From contig DASSQD010000069.1 in the NCBI GenBank assembly GCA_035702665.1, positions 46,740 through 110,739 of the forward strand: DNA of 64,000 nt, given 5' to 3'. Positions 8,411-17,473 of the stretch are shown piece after piece. Both the position numbers and the translations under genes were made by a program. Within the stretch, counting starts at the first letter, position 1. Each line of letters opens with the position of its first letter. Origin of the DNA: VBDM01 sp035702665. GTDB taxonomy: Bacteria; Pseudomonadota; Gammaproteobacteria; Burkholderiales; SG8-39. Below the pieces are notes generated by a model. That model had not been told where the DNA came from and searched no databases. It saw only the letters and a program-made list of their open reading frames with translations.

Positions 8411-8437
8411 GAACTATCGCCTCACGGGCCGGTCTGT
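8411..8437 (+). promoter_or_regulatory. Sigma-E-like promoter upstream of rpoE
   Basis: GAACTA at 8411-8416, exactly 16 nt, then TCTGT at 8433-8437. The published extracytoplasmic sigma-E consensus is GAACTT-N16-TCTGA, so each box has one mismatch with perfect spacing. It lies about 100 nt before the rpoE ATG. This supports autoregulation of the stress operon. Confidence 0.5.
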
Positions 8438-8542
8438 AGCAGCACAGGCGCCGAGGCCACGAAATCACTACGGTATACTGGCCGCCGCCTGTGGACAACT
8501 TCGAACAGAAGCGCAGCACCGCTTCGTCAGGGATGGCGGCGG

Positions 8543-9142
8543 ATGGATGAGAGGGAACTCGACCGACAGCTGGTCGAGCGGGCCCAGCGAGGCGACAAGC
8601 ATGCTTTCGAGCTGCTGGTGTCGAAGTACCAACGCAAACTGGCGCGGCTGTTGTCCCGGTTCATCCGGGACCCGGTCGAAGTAGAGGACGTGGCACAGGA
8701 AGCATTCATCAAGGCGTATCGGGCGCTCCCTTCGTTCCGGGGAGACAGCGCCTTCTATACGTGGCTCTACCGCATCGGCATCAATACCGCGAAGAACTAC
8801 CTGGTCGCGATGGGCAGGCGCGCCCCGACCACGACCGAGTTCGACAGCGAGGACGCCGAAGGCTTCGAGGACGGCGAGCAGCTGCGCGACATCAATACCC
8901 CCGAGAGCATGATGATGTCGGCGGAGATCGCCCGCACCGTCAACGATACCCTGGAGCACCTGCCCGAGGAGCTGCGCAGCGCCATCACGCTGCGCGAGCT
9001 CGAAGGGCTGAGCTACGAGGACATCGCGGCGATCATGAATTGCCCGATCGGAACCGTCCGGTCGAGGATATTCCGCGCGCGCGAAGCGATCGCGGAGCGG
9101 CTCCGGCCATTGCTCGATACGCGCAAGGACAAGAGGTGGTAG
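8543..9142 (+). CDS. rpoE: RNA polymerase sigma factor RpoE (ECF sigma-24)
   Basis: A 199-residue ECF sigma factor directing envelope-stress genes. Region 2 (about residues 10-80) includes LVSKYQRKLARLLSRF and EVEDVAQEAFIKAYRALPSFRG; region 4 (about 135-190) includes LPEELRSAITLRELEGLSYEDIA and the DNA-recognition helix GTVRSRIFRARE. The start ATGGATGAGAGG matches the family N-terminus (DRELVERAQ type). It is followed two bases later by rseA, the expected regulator pair. Confidence 0.95.
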   Translation: MDERELDRQLVERAQRGDKHAFELLVSKYQRKLARLLSRFIRDPVEVEDVAQEAFIKAYRALPSFRGDSAFYTWLYRIGINTAKNYLVAMGRRAPTTTEFDSEDAEGFEDGEQLRDINTPESMMMSAEIARTVNDTLEHLPEELRSAITLRELEGLSYEDIAAIMNCPIGTVRSRIFRAREAIAERLRPLLDTRKDKRW

Positions 9143-9144
9143 CC

Positions 9145-9660
9145 ATGAAAGAGAAGCTCTCAGCGATCATCGACGGCGAATTCGAGGACGAAATCCACGT
9201 GCACATCACGCGCCTTCGCTCGGACCCCGAGCTTCGCGCCGCCTGGGACACGTATCATCTGATCGGCGACGCGTTGCGAGGTCACATGTGCCGGGAGATC
9301 GCGCCCCGGGTAGTCTCCCGCTTGCGCGAGGAGCCGACGGTCCTCGCTCCGCGGCCTCGGGCCGGGAGCACGGCCCGGCGCATCGGGTGGTACGGGATGT
9401 ACGCCGCCGCGAGCGCGGCCGCGGTGGCGGTCGTGGCGTGGACCGCGTTCCCGGGTTGGCACACCGATCCTCAGCTCGCCGCCGGCGCGGTCGCGACCAC
9501 GGCGGAGATTCCGGCCGAGAGCGTGGCGATCACCCTGCCCGCAGCGGAGGTCGAGGACTACCTGCTCGCGCACCAGCCTTATTCCCACGTGAGCGCCATG
9601 CAGGGCGTCGCGCCCTACGTGCGCAGCGTCTCCGAAGAACGCGTGGCGGCGTCGAAATGA
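9145..9660 (+). CDS. rseA: Anti-sigma-E factor RseA
   Basis: A 171-residue single-pass membrane protein. The N-terminal domain (MKEKLSAIIDGE, then DPELRAAWDTYHLIGDALRG) is the cytoplasmic sigma-binding fold; one transmembrane segment spans about residues 82-100 (GMYAAASAAAVAVVAWTA); the remainder is periplasmic. In the known pathway, DegS-type cleavage followed by RseP releases sigma-E. It lies between rpoE and rseB and overlaps rseB by 4 nt. Confidence 0.88.
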   Translation: MKEKLSAIIDGEFEDEIHVHITRLRSDPELRAAWDTYHLIGDALRGHMCREIAPRVVSRLREEPTVLAPRPRAGSTARRIGWYGMYAAASAAAVAVVAWTAFPGWHTDPQLAAGAVATTAEIPAESVAITLPAAEVEDYLLAHQPYSHVSAMQGVAPYVRSVSEERVAASK

Positions 9661-10640
9661 CGGCGGACCTGGCGTTGCGGATGTGGCATCCGGTCAAGGT
9701 ATTGCCGTTCCTGCTGCCGATGTCGGCGGCGATCGCCCAGACCGACATCTCGGGCCTGCAGTGGCTCCAGCGCATTTACGCCGCATCCGAGAAGCTCAGC
9801 TACACCGGCACCTTCGTCTACCAGCAAGGCCAGCGTAGCGAGACCTCGAGCATCGTCCACGTCGCCGACTCCGCCGGCCCGCGCGAGCGGCTCGAGACGC
9901 TCAACGGGGTTCCACGCGAAATCGTGCGCACCGGCGATGAGGTCGTCTGCTATCTCCCGGCGAGCAACACGCTGAAAATCGACAAGCAACCGGGCCGCCG
10001 GCCGTTCCCGGCGATCCTGTCCGAGCAGCTGAAGGATGTCTCGGACAACTACACGATCAAGAAAGGCAATGTCGAGCGAGTCGTGGGATACGAGTGCCAA
10101 GTGCTCGCCCTGGAGCCGAACGACCGCATGCGATACGGGCACCGCCTCTGGGCGGACCTCAAGACCGGCATGCTGCTCCAGGCGAAGACCTACAACGAGA
10201 AGCACGAGATGCTGGAGCAGTTCTTCTTCACCCAGATCAAGATCGGCGCCGTCGACCGCGACCAGCTCAGGCCGCGCTACTCCCGCAAGAGCCGGGAGTG
10301 GCACATCGAGGACTCGGGCGCGACGAGCGCGAATCTTGCCGAGTCGGGATGGACGCTGCGCTCGAGGCCGCCGGGGTTCCGCACCGTGGCGGAACTGATC
10401 CGCACGGTCGGGGCCACGGGGGGCGTCGGGCACATCGTTCTCTCCGACGGGCTCGCGGCGATCTCCGTGTTCATCGAGCCGGCGTCCGGCAAGCGGCCCG
10501 CGCCGCAGGCCGGGCTCGTGCGTGAGGGAGCGATCAACGTCTATACGCGTCCGCTGGGCAACTACTGGGTCACGGTAGTCGGCGAGGCGCCGGCGGAGAG
10601 CGTAAAATACGTCGCTAACGCGGTGGAGTACCACAAGTAG
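9657..10640 (+). CDS. rseB: Sigma-E regulatory protein RseB (MucB)
   Basis: A 327-residue periplasmic protein that binds RseA and is thought to sense mislocalised lipoproteins or LPS. A signal peptide covers about residues 1-27 (VLPFLLPMSAAIAQ). The mature part starts with LQWLQRIYAASEKLSYTGTFVYQ, the conserved MucB N-domain, and the C-domain includes VVGEAPAESVKYVANAVEY. The ATG overlaps the rseA stop (ATGA). Confidence 0.92.
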   Translation: MTADLALRMWHPVKVLPFLLPMSAAIAQTDISGLQWLQRIYAASEKLSYTGTFVYQQGQRSETSSIVHVADSAGPRERLETLNGVPREIVRTGDEVVCYLPASNTLKIDKQPGRRPFPAILSEQLKDVSDNYTIKKGNVERVVGYECQVLALEPNDRMRYGHRLWADLKTGMLLQAKTYNEKHEMLEQFFFTQIKIGAVDRDQLRPRYSRKSREWHIEDSGATSANLAESGWTLRSRPPGFRTVAELIRTVGATGGVGHIVLSDGLAAISVFIEPASGKRPAPQAGLVREGAINVYTRPLGNYWVTVVGEAPAESVKYVANAVEYHK

Positions 10641-10686
10641 AGCCAGGTCCGGCGCTTCCGCCCGCGGAACAACCGAGGATTTCGCG

Positions 10687-12111
10687 ATGGCGAGAGTACT
10701 GCTGGTTTGGCTCCTCCTGTGGGTGCCTTGTGCACTGCACGCACAGGGTCGAGAGCTTCCCGATTTCACGGAGCTCGCGGAGAAGCAGGGTCCCACCGTC
10801 GTCAACATCAGCACCACCCAGACGCGCGAGCGCCGCGCCTCGCCCCAGGTTCCGAACCTGGACGAGGACGACCCGCTGTACGACTTCTTCCGCCGCTTCG
10901 TCCCGCGGCCGCCCGGCCCGGGCGGGCAGGGACCGCGCGACTTCGAGACCCGCTCGCTCGGCTCGGGCTTCATCATCAGCGCCGACGGCTACGTTCTCAC
11001 CAACGCGCACGTCGTCGACGCCGCCGACGAGATCACCGTGTCGCTGACGGACAAGCGCGAGTTCAAGGCGCGCGTCATCGGCGCCGACAAGCGCACCGAT
11101 CTCGCGCTGTTGAAGATCGACGCGACGGGCTTGCCTGCCGTGCGCATGGGCGACCCGACCCGCCTCAAGGTCGGCGAATGGGTCGTGGCGATCGGCTCGC
11201 CCTTCGGCTTCGCGAGCACCGTGACCGCGGGCATCGTGAGCGCCAAGGGACGCAGCCTTCCCCAGGAGAATTTCGTACCGTTCATCCAGACCGACGTCGC
11301 CATCAACCCGGGCAATTCCGGAGGCCCGCTGTTCAACATGCGCGGCGAGGTCGTCGGGATCAACTCCCAGATCTACAGCCGCACCGGCGGCTTCATGGGC
11401 CTGTCGTTCGCCATCCCCATCGACGTCGCGATGGAGGTGCAGGGACAGTTGCGGCAGTTCGGCCGCGTGAGCCGCGGGAGGATCGGGGTGGTGATCCAGG
11501 AAGTCTCGAAAGAGCTGGCGGAGTCGTTCGGGCTGTCCAAGCCCGCCGGCGCTCTGGTCAACGCGGTGGAGAAGGGCGGACCCGCGGAGAAGGCCGGCGT
11601 CGAGGCGGGCGACATCATCATGAAGTTCGACAGCAAGCCGGTGGCCAGCTCGAACGAGCTGCCGCGCATCGTCGGCGGCACGAAGCCGGGAAGCAAGGCG
11701 AGCATCGAGCTGTGGCGCAAGGGCGCAACGCGTGAGGTCACGGTCACCGTCGGCGAGCTGCCCGAGGAAAAGGTCGCGACCCGCAGCGAGCGCAAGGGCA
11801 AGCCGCCCGAGATCGCCGCCAACCGCCTCGGATTCGTGGTGACCGACCTCAGCGCCGAGCAGAAGCGCGACCTCAAGGTCGGGGGCGGGGTGGTCGTGGA
11901 GGAGGTCCGCAACAACCGGCGCGCCGACGTGCGCACGGGCGACGTGATCACCGCGGTCACCAGCCGGGGGCAGACCACGGATGTGAAATCGACCGAGCAG
12001 TTCAACAAGGTGCTCGCCCAGCTGGATCCGGGCATGACGCTCACGCTTCACGTGCGACGGGGAGAGAGCAACCTGTTCGTCACGGTGAAGGGCGAAGTGG
12101 CGCCCGGGTAG
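10687..12111 (+). CDS. degP: Periplasmic serine endoprotease DegP/MucD (Do family)
   Basis: A 474-residue HtrA protease/chaperone. Signal peptide at residues 1-20 (cleavage after LHAQ); catalytic triad His108 (TNAHVVD), Asp138 (RTDLALLK) and Ser211 (NPGNSGGPLF); then two PDZ domains, about 265-360 and 380-470. It degrades misfolded envelope proteins and is a typical sigma-E target; here it closes the rpoE operon 46 nt after rseB. A clear intrinsic terminator follows at 12163. Confidence 0.95.
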   Translation: MARVLLVWLLLWVPCALHAQGRELPDFTELAEKQGPTVVNISTTQTRERRASPQVPNLDEDDPLYDFFRRFVPRPPGPGGQGPRDFETRSLGSGFIISADGYVLTNAHVVDAADEITVSLTDKREFKARVIGADKRTDLALLKIDATGLPAVRMGDPTRLKVGEWVVAIGSPFGFASTVTAGIVSAKGRSLPQENFVPFIQTDVAINPGNSGGPLFNMRGEVVGINSQIYSRTGGFMGLSFAIPIDVAMEVQGQLRQFGRVSRGRIGVVIQEVSKELAESFGLSKPAGALVNAVEKGGPAEKAGVEAGDIIMKFDSKPVASSNELPRIVGGTKPGSKASIELWRKGATREVTVTVGELPEEKVATRSERKGKPPEIAANRLGFVVTDLSAEQKRDLKVGGGVVVEEVRNNRRADVRTGDVITAVTSRGQTTDVKSTEQFNKVLAQLDPGMTLTLHVRRGESNLFVTVKGEVAPG

Positions 12112-12162
12112 CCCATATCTCGCTTCGATACGCTAGAATTCAAGGTCTTGCAGCAGGCAGCG

Positions 12163-12187
12163 AAGGTGCCGAGCGGCACCTTTTTTT
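12163..12187 (+). terminator. Intrinsic terminator between degP and lepA
   Basis: Perfect 8-bp stem AAGGTGCC (12163-12170) / GGCACCTT (12175-12182), 4-nt loop, followed by a continuous T run to 12187. It would end the rpoE-degP transcript. The lepA ATG is only 11 nt further, so the lepA message must start upstream of, within or just after this hairpin. Confidence 0.85.
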
Positions 12188-12197
12188 GTAGGCCGGG

Positions 12198-13991
12198 ATG
12201 CAGCACATCCGCAATTTTTCGATCATCGCGCACATCGACCACGGCAAGTCGACGCTCGCCGACCGCTTCATCCAGCGCTGCGGCGGGCTGAGCGACCGCG
12301 AGATGTCCGAACAGGTCCTCGACACGATGGATCTGGAGCGCGAGCGCGGCATCACCATCAAGGCGCAGACCGCCGCCCTGCGATACGCCGCGAGCGACGG
12401 CCGCACCTACAACCTCAACCTCATCGACACGCCCGGTCACGTCGATTTCTCCTACGAGGTGTCGCGGTCGCTGGCCGCGTGCGAGGGCGCGCTGCTGGTG
12501 GTCGACGCGAGCCAGGGCGTGGAGGCGCAGACGGTGGCGAACTGCTACACCGCGATCGAGCAGGGCGTCGAGGTCGTCCCCGTGCTCAACAAGATCGATC
12601 TTCCCTCGGCCAACCCGGAGCGCGCCATCCAGGAGATCGAGGACGTCATCGGCATCGCGGCCAAGGACGCGGTCCGGGCGAGCGCCAAGACCGGCGAAGG
12701 GGTCGACGACATCCTCGAGGCCGTCATCCGCCGTATACCGGCGCCGAAGGGCGATCCGGAAGCGCCGCTCAAGGCGCTGATCATCGATTCGTGGTTCGAC
12801 AACTACGTCGGCGTGATCATGCTCGTGCGCTTGGTCGACGGCGTTATCCGCCCGAAGGACAAGCTGCTGCTCATGTCGACGCAGGCGATCCACCTGTGCG
12901 AGCAGGTCGGCGTGTTCACACCCAAGTCGCAAAGCCGCGACCTGCTGTCGGCCGGCGAGGTGGGATTCGTCACGGCCGGGGTGAGGGAACTCCAGCACGC
13001 GCGCGTCGGCGACACCATCACCACGGCGAACCGGCCCGCGGCGGCGCCGCTGCCGGGATTCAAGGAGATCAAGCCGCAGGTGTTCGCCGGGCTCTATCCG
13101 GTGGAAGCGAGCGAATACGAATCCCTCCGCGACGCACTGGAGAAGCTCAAGCTGAACGACGCGTCGCTGCACTACGAGCCGGAAACCTCACAGGCCCTCG
13201 GCTTCGGATTCCGCTGCGGCTTTCTGGGCCTGCTGCACATGGACATCGTGCAGGAGCGCCTCGAGCGCGAATACGACATGGCGCTGGTGACCACCGCGCC
13301 CACCGTCGTGTACGAGATTCAGCTGCGCGACGGTACCGTCGCGCGCATCGAGAACCCGGCGAAGATGCCCGACCCTTCCAGGATCGAGGAGATCCGCGAG
13401 CCGATCATCGAAACGATCATTTTCGTGCCGCAGGAGTACGTTGGGGCGATTATCACGCTGTGCACGCAGAAGCGCGGAGTTCAGAAGAACATGCAATATC
13501 ACGGACGCCAGGTGATGCTGACCTACGAGATGCCGCTCAACGAAGTGGTGATGGATTTCTTCGACAAACTCAAGTCCGCAAGCAGGGGCTATGCGTCGCT
13601 CGACTACGAGTTCAAGGAGTACCGGGCCGCGGACATGGTGAAGCTCGACATTCTCATCAACGGGGACCGCGTCGACGCCTTGTCGCTCATGGTGCACCGG
13701 GAGAACGCGACCTACCGCGGCCGCGATCTGGTCTCGCGGATGCGCGAGCTGATTCCCCGGCAGATGTTCGACGTGGCGGTGCAGGCGGCGATAGGCTCGC
13801 ACATCATCGCGCGGGAAACCGTCAAGGCGCTGCGCAAGAACGTGCTGGCGAAGTGCTACGGCGGCGACGTGAGCCGCAAGAGAAAATTGCTGGAAAAGCA
13901 GAAGGCAGGGAAGAAACGCATGAAACAGGTCGGTACGGTCGAAATACCCCAAGAGGCGTTTCTCGCCATACTGCAGGTGGAAAGCAAATGA
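12198..13991 (+). CDS. lepA: Elongation factor 4 (LepA)
   Basis: A 597-residue translational GTPase that acts on stalled or back-translocated ribosomes and in subunit assembly. G1 AHIDHGKSTLADRF, G3 DTPGHVDFSYE and G4 NKIDLPSA are all present; the C-terminal LepA-specific domain includes YHGRQVMLTYEMPLNEVV and SRKRKLLEKQKAGKKRMK. Length equals the family norm. Its stop overlaps the lepB start by 4 nt, the classic lepA-lepB operon. Confidence 0.97.
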   Translation: MQHIRNFSIIAHIDHGKSTLADRFIQRCGGLSDREMSEQVLDTMDLERERGITIKAQTAALRYAASDGRTYNLNLIDTPGHVDFSYEVSRSLAACEGALLVVDASQGVEAQTVANCYTAIEQGVEVVPVLNKIDLPSANPERAIQEIEDVIGIAAKDAVRASAKTGEGVDDILEAVIRRIPAPKGDPEAPLKALIIDSWFDNYVGVIMLVRLVDGVIRPKDKLLLMSTQAIHLCEQVGVFTPKSQSRDLLSAGEVGFVTAGVRELQHARVGDTITTANRPAAAPLPGFKEIKPQVFAGLYPVEASEYESLRDALEKLKLNDASLHYEPETSQALGFGFRCGFLGLLHMDIVQERLEREYDMALVTTAPTVVYEIQLRDGTVARIENPAKMPDPSRIEEIREPIIETIIFVPQEYVGAIITLCTQKRGVQKNMQYHGRQVMLTYEMPLNEVVMDFFDKLKSASRGYASLDYEFKEYRAADMVKLDILINGDRVDALSLMVHRENATYRGRDLVSRMRELIPRQMFDVAVQAAIGSHIIARETVKALRKNVLAKCYGGDVSRKRKLLEKQKAGKKRMKQVGTVEIPQEAFLAILQVESK

Positions 13992-14776
13992 ATTTCGCGC
14001 TGATACTATTCGTGCTGCTGGTGGTCACCGGCGCCTTCGCCCTGGCCGACGCGGTGTATTTCAGGAAGCAGCGTCGCAAGGACGACAAGGAGCCGTGGTG
14101 GATCGAATACCCGAAGAGCTTCTTCCCGGTCATTCTCATCGTGTTCCTGCTGCGCTCGTTCCTGGTCGAGCCCTTCAAGATCCCGACCGGGTCGATGGTG
14201 CCCACGCTGCTGGTCGGCGACTTCATCCTGGTCAGCAAGTTCGCGTACGGCATCCGGCTTCCGCTGATCAACAGGAAGATCGTCGCCATCGGCGAACCCC
14301 ACCGGGGGGACGTCATGGTATTCCGCTACCCGGTGGACCCTTCGGTCGACTACATCAAGCGGGTCGTCGGCCTGCCCGGAGACAAGGTCTCGTACGAGAA
14401 CAAGGTGCTCTCGATCAACGGCGTCGTGCAGCCGCGCAAGCAGGTGTCCGACTACCTCAACCGCGAGCGCGTCCACTACTCGGCGCGGTTCGAGGAAGCG
14501 CTAAGCGGGGTCCAGCACGCCATCATCCAGGAAAGCGACGCGTCGGCCGCGGTCCCCTTCAGCCAGCCGTTTCCGTACCGGGAGAATTGCAACTACAATG
14601 CCGAGGGCGTAACGTGCACCGTGCCTCCGGGACACTATTTCGTCATGGGCGACAACCGCGACAATTCGGCCGACAGCCGGGTGTGGGGGTTCGTTCCGGA
14701 CGAGAACATCGTGGGAAAGGCGTTCTTCATATGGTTCAATTTCAGCGACCTGGGCCGCGTCGGGAGATTTCAGTGA
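13988..14776 (+). CDS. lepB: Signal peptidase I
   Basis: A 262-residue membrane serine/lysine protease that removes signal peptides from exported proteins. Two N-terminal membrane segments (about residues 2-21 and 45-60) are followed by the nucleophile Ser69 in IPTGSMVPTL and the general base Lys124 in YIKRVVGLPGD; the box E motif GDNRDNSADSR is near the C-terminus. The ATG overlaps the lepA stop. Confidence 0.96.
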   Translation: MNFALILFVLLVVTGAFALADAVYFRKQRRKDDKEPWWIEYPKSFFPVILIVFLLRSFLVEPFKIPTGSMVPTLLVGDFILVSKFAYGIRLPLINRKIVAIGEPHRGDVMVFRYPVDPSVDYIKRVVGLPGDKVSYENKVLSINGVVQPRKQVSDYLNRERVHYSARFEEALSGVQHAIIQESDASAAVPFSQPFPYRENCNYNAEGVTCTVPPGHYFVMGDNRDNSADSRVWGFVPDENIVGKAFFIWFNFSDLGRVGRFQ

Positions 14777-14787
14777 GAGGGCTTTCC

Positions 14788-15138
14788 ATGAAGAATCAGC
14801 GGGGTCTTACCCTGATCGGCATGATCGTCGCCTGCATCGTGATCGTCGTCGTCGCCGTCGGCGGCCTCAAGATCGCGCCCGCCTACATCGAGTACTTCAC
14901 GATCAAGAAGGCGATCGTCGCGATCGCGCAGAACAACCGGGGCGGCACGGTTCAGGACGTGCGCCGCGCGTTCGAGCTGCGCCAGGCCATCGACAACATC
15001 GAGGCGATCAGCCCGAAGGACCTGGACGTCACCAAGGAAGGCAACGAGGTCGTCATCTCGTTCGCCTATCCGAAGCGCATCCCCCTGTTCGCAAACGTCA
15101 ACGTCGTGATCGACTTTGCCGCGAGCAGCAACCAATGA
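14788..15138 (+). CDS. DUF4845 domain-containing membrane protein
   Basis: A 116-residue protein with one N-terminal membrane anchor (LIGMIVACIVIVVVAVGG) preceded by the pilin-like QRGLTL, then an extracytoplasmic domain (APAYIEYFTIKKAIV). This is DUF4845, nearly always found between lepB and rnc in betaproteobacteria; function unknown. ATG 14788 is preferred because GAGAGGG at 14776-14782 is well placed; a GTG at 14773 overlapping the lepB stop is the alternative. Confidence 0.8.
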   Translation: MKNQRGLTLIGMIVACIVIVVVAVGGLKIAPAYIEYFTIKKAIVAIAQNNRGGTVQDVRRAFELRQAIDNIEAISPKDLDVTKEGNEVVISFAYPKRIPLFANVNVVIDFAASSNQ

Positions 15139-15187
15139 CCTCGCGGCCCGCCTCGCGCCTACGCTGAACGACCTCGCAACGGAGTCC

Positions 15188-15856
15188 GTGAGCCAGGAGC
15201 GCCTCCAGCAGCGCGTCGGATACCGATTTTCCCGGCCCGAGCTGCTGGCCCAGGCTCTCACCCACCGCAGCCACGGCGCGCCCCACAACGAGCGCCTGGA
15301 GTTCCTCGGCGACAGCGTTCTCAACTGCCTCGTGGCGGCGGAACTGTTCGAGCGCTTCCGCGACCAGTCCGAAGGGGATCTGTCGCGCCTCCGCGCCCGC
15401 CTGGTGCGCCAGGAGGCCCTGCACCAGCTGGCGCAGGATCTCGCGCTGGGAGAGCAGCTGCGCCTCGGGGAGGGCGAGCTGAAAAGCGGGGGATCCGCGC
15501 GTCCCTCGATCCTCGCCGATGCGTTCGAAGCGCTGGTCGGCGCGATTTTCCTCGACGGCGGCTTCGCCGCGGCCCGCGAGGCGGTGCGGCGGCTGTACGA
15601 GCCGCTGCTGGCGGGGCTCGATCCGCACGACCCCGGCAAGGACCCGAAGACGCTGCTCCAGGAGCTGCTCCAGGCGAGGCGCATCGCCCTCCCGCAGTAC
15701 ACCGTGCTCACGACCCGCGGCGCGGCGCACAACCAGAATTTCGAGGTGGAGTGCGCGATTCCCCAGTTGTCGGTGCGTACGACGGGCAGCGGCAGCAGCC
15801 GCCGGACCGCCGAACAGGAAGCGGCCATGCGCGCGTTCGAGCAGATCCGCGGCTGA
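15188..15856 (+). CDS. rnc: Ribonuclease III
   Basis: A 222-residue dsRNA endonuclease for rRNA and mRNA processing. The signature NERLEFLGDSVLN is near residue 37; the second acidic cluster ILADAFEALVGAIFLDGG follows; the C-terminal dsRNA-binding domain spans about 150-222 (DPKTLLQELLQARR). The GTG at 15188 with CGGAG just before it gives the usual N-terminus; an in-frame TTG at 15116 would add 24 residues overlapping the DUF4845 gene. Confidence 0.93.
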   Translation: MSQERLQQRVGYRFSRPELLAQALTHRSHGAPHNERLEFLGDSVLNCLVAAELFERFRDQSEGDLSRLRARLVRQEALHQLAQDLALGEQLRLGEGELKSGGSARPSILADAFEALVGAIFLDGGFAAAREAVRRLYEPLLAGLDPHDPGKDPKTLLQELLQARRIALPQYTVLTTRGAAHNQNFEVECAIPQLSVRTTGSGSSRRTAEQEAAMRAFEQIRG

Positions 15857-15868
15857 AGGTCGCGCGCG

Positions 15869-16756
15869 ATGGAGCAGGTGCCGTTTCGCTGCGGTGCGAT
15901 CGCCCTGATCGGGCGGCCCAACGTGGGCAAGTCCACCCTCCAGAACGCCTTGCTCGGCCAGAAACTCAGCATCACGTCGCGCAAACCGCAGACCACCCGG
16001 CTCTCGCTGCGCGGCATCCTCACCACCGAGACCGCGCAGTTCATCCTGGTCGACACGCCCGGATTCCAGACCCGGCACCGGGGCGGGCTCAACCGGGCCA
16101 TGAATCGCTCGGTGCGTTCGGTGCTGGAGAGCGTCGACGTGGTGGCGCTGGTGGTGGAGGCCGGGCGCTTCGCCGCGGAAGACCGCGCGGTGCTGAAGCT
16201 CGCGCCGCCCGCGCATGCGCTCTTCCTGGTGGTCAACAAGATCGACGCGGTGGAGCCGTCGCAGCTGCCGCCTTTCCTGCAGCGGGCCGCGGCCGCAGCG
16301 GAGTTCGACGAGGTCGTCCCGGTGAGCGCGCGGCGCCGCAGAGGACTGGCCGAGCTGCTGCGCACGCTGGAGCGCTACCTGCCCGAGCAGCCGGCGATCT
16401 ACGCGGCGGACGAGATCACCGACCGGAACGAGCGCTTTCTCGCGGCGGAATTGGTGCGCGAGAAGCTGTTCCGCCATCTCGGCGAGGAGCTTCCCTACCG
16501 CGCCCACGTCGAGATCGAGCGCTTCGAGGAGCAGCGCGGCGTGCGGCGCATCCATGCTTCCGTCGTCGTGGAGAAGGAGGGGCACAAGGCGATCGTCATC
16601 GGGGCGGGCGGGAGCAAGCTGAAGACCATCGCCTCCGAGGCGCGTCAGGACATGGAGAAGCTGTTCGGCGGCAAGGTCTACCTGGAGGTCTGGGTGCGGG
16701 TGCGCGGCGGCTGGACCGACGACGAAGCCGCGCTGAGGCGCATGGGCTATGACTGA
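15869..16756 (+). CDS. era: GTPase Era
   Basis: A 295-residue GTPase that binds the 3' end of 16S rRNA and assists 30S maturation. G1 GRPNVGKST (residues 15-23), G2 region KPQTTR, G3 DTPG and G4 NKID are visible; the C-terminal KH domain includes VEKEGHKAIVIGAGGSKLK. It follows rnc by 12 nt, as in the standard rnc-era-recO operon, and overlaps recO by 8 nt. Confidence 0.96.
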   Translation: MEQVPFRCGAIALIGRPNVGKSTLQNALLGQKLSITSRKPQTTRLSLRGILTTETAQFILVDTPGFQTRHRGGLNRAMNRSVRSVLESVDVVALVVEAGRFAAEDRAVLKLAPPAHALFLVVNKIDAVEPSQLPPFLQRAAAAAEFDEVVPVSARRRRGLAELLRTLERYLPEQPAIYAADEITDRNERFLAAELVREKLFRHLGEELPYRAHVEIERFEEQRGVRRIHASVVVEKEGHKAIVIGAGGSKLKTIASEARQDMEKLFGGKVYLEVWVRVRGGWTDDEAALRRMGYD

Positions 16757-17468
16757 GCGCTCGAGACAGGAGAGCCGCGAGGCCTTCATCCTGCACAGCT
16801 ATCCCTACCGGGAGACGAGCCTGCTGCTCGACGTTTTCGCTAAAGGCTTCGGGCGCGTGTCGATGGTGGCCCGCGCGGCGCGCAGCCCGCGCTCGGCGCT
16901 GCGCGGAGTGCTCCTCGGCTTCCAGCCGCTCGCGCTGTCGTGGTTCGGCAGGGGAGAGGTCCGGACCCTGGCGCGCGCCGAATGGATCGGCGGAGCTCCG
17001 AGGCTGCGGGGCGAGGCGTTGATGTGCGGCTTCTACGTGAACGAGCTGCTGCTGCGCCTGCTGCCGCGCGAAGATCCCCACGACGCGCTGTTCACTCGCT
17101 ATCGGGACGCGCTCCTGCAGCTCGCCTCTCCCGGAGACTCCGCCTCCGCGCTGCGCTCGTTCGAGCGGGCGCTGCTGAGGGAGCTGGGCTATGCGATGTC
17201 GCTCGAGCGCGACAGCGCGAGCGGCGGTGCGATCGATCCGGCCAAGAACTACCGCTACGATCCCGAGCGCGGGCCGGTCGAGGCCAACGGCGCCGCCTCC
17301 GACGCCGTGGTGTCGGGCCGGACGCTGCTCGACATGGCGCGCGACGACTACGCGGATCCGCAGACGCAGCAGCAGGCCAAGCTCCTGATGCGCGCGCTCC
17401 TCAGCCATCGCCTGGACTATCAGCCGCTGAAGAGCCGCCGCATATTCCGGGATCTCCTGGGGCTCTGA
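16749..17468 (+). CDS. recO: DNA repair protein RecO
   Basis: A 239-residue RecO, which loads RecA onto SSB-coated DNA with RecR. The N-terminal OB fold begins with EAFILHSYPYRETSLLLDVF, the conserved RecO opening, followed by the helical domain (YVNELLLRLLPREDPHDALF). The zinc-finger cysteines of some RecO proteins are absent, as usual in proteobacteria. Position between era and pdxJ agrees. Confidence 0.93.
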   Translation: MTERSRQESREAFILHSYPYRETSLLLDVFAKGFGRVSMVARAARSPRSALRGVLLGFQPLALSWFGRGEVRTLARAEWIGGAPRLRGEALMCGFYVNELLLRLLPREDPHDALFTRYRDALLQLASPGDSASALRSFERALLRELGYAMSLERDSASGGAIDPAKNYRYDPERGPVEANGAASDAVVSGRTLLDMARDDYADPQTQQQAKLLMRALLSHRLDYQPLKSRRIFRDLLGL

Positions 17469-17473
17469 CGCCC

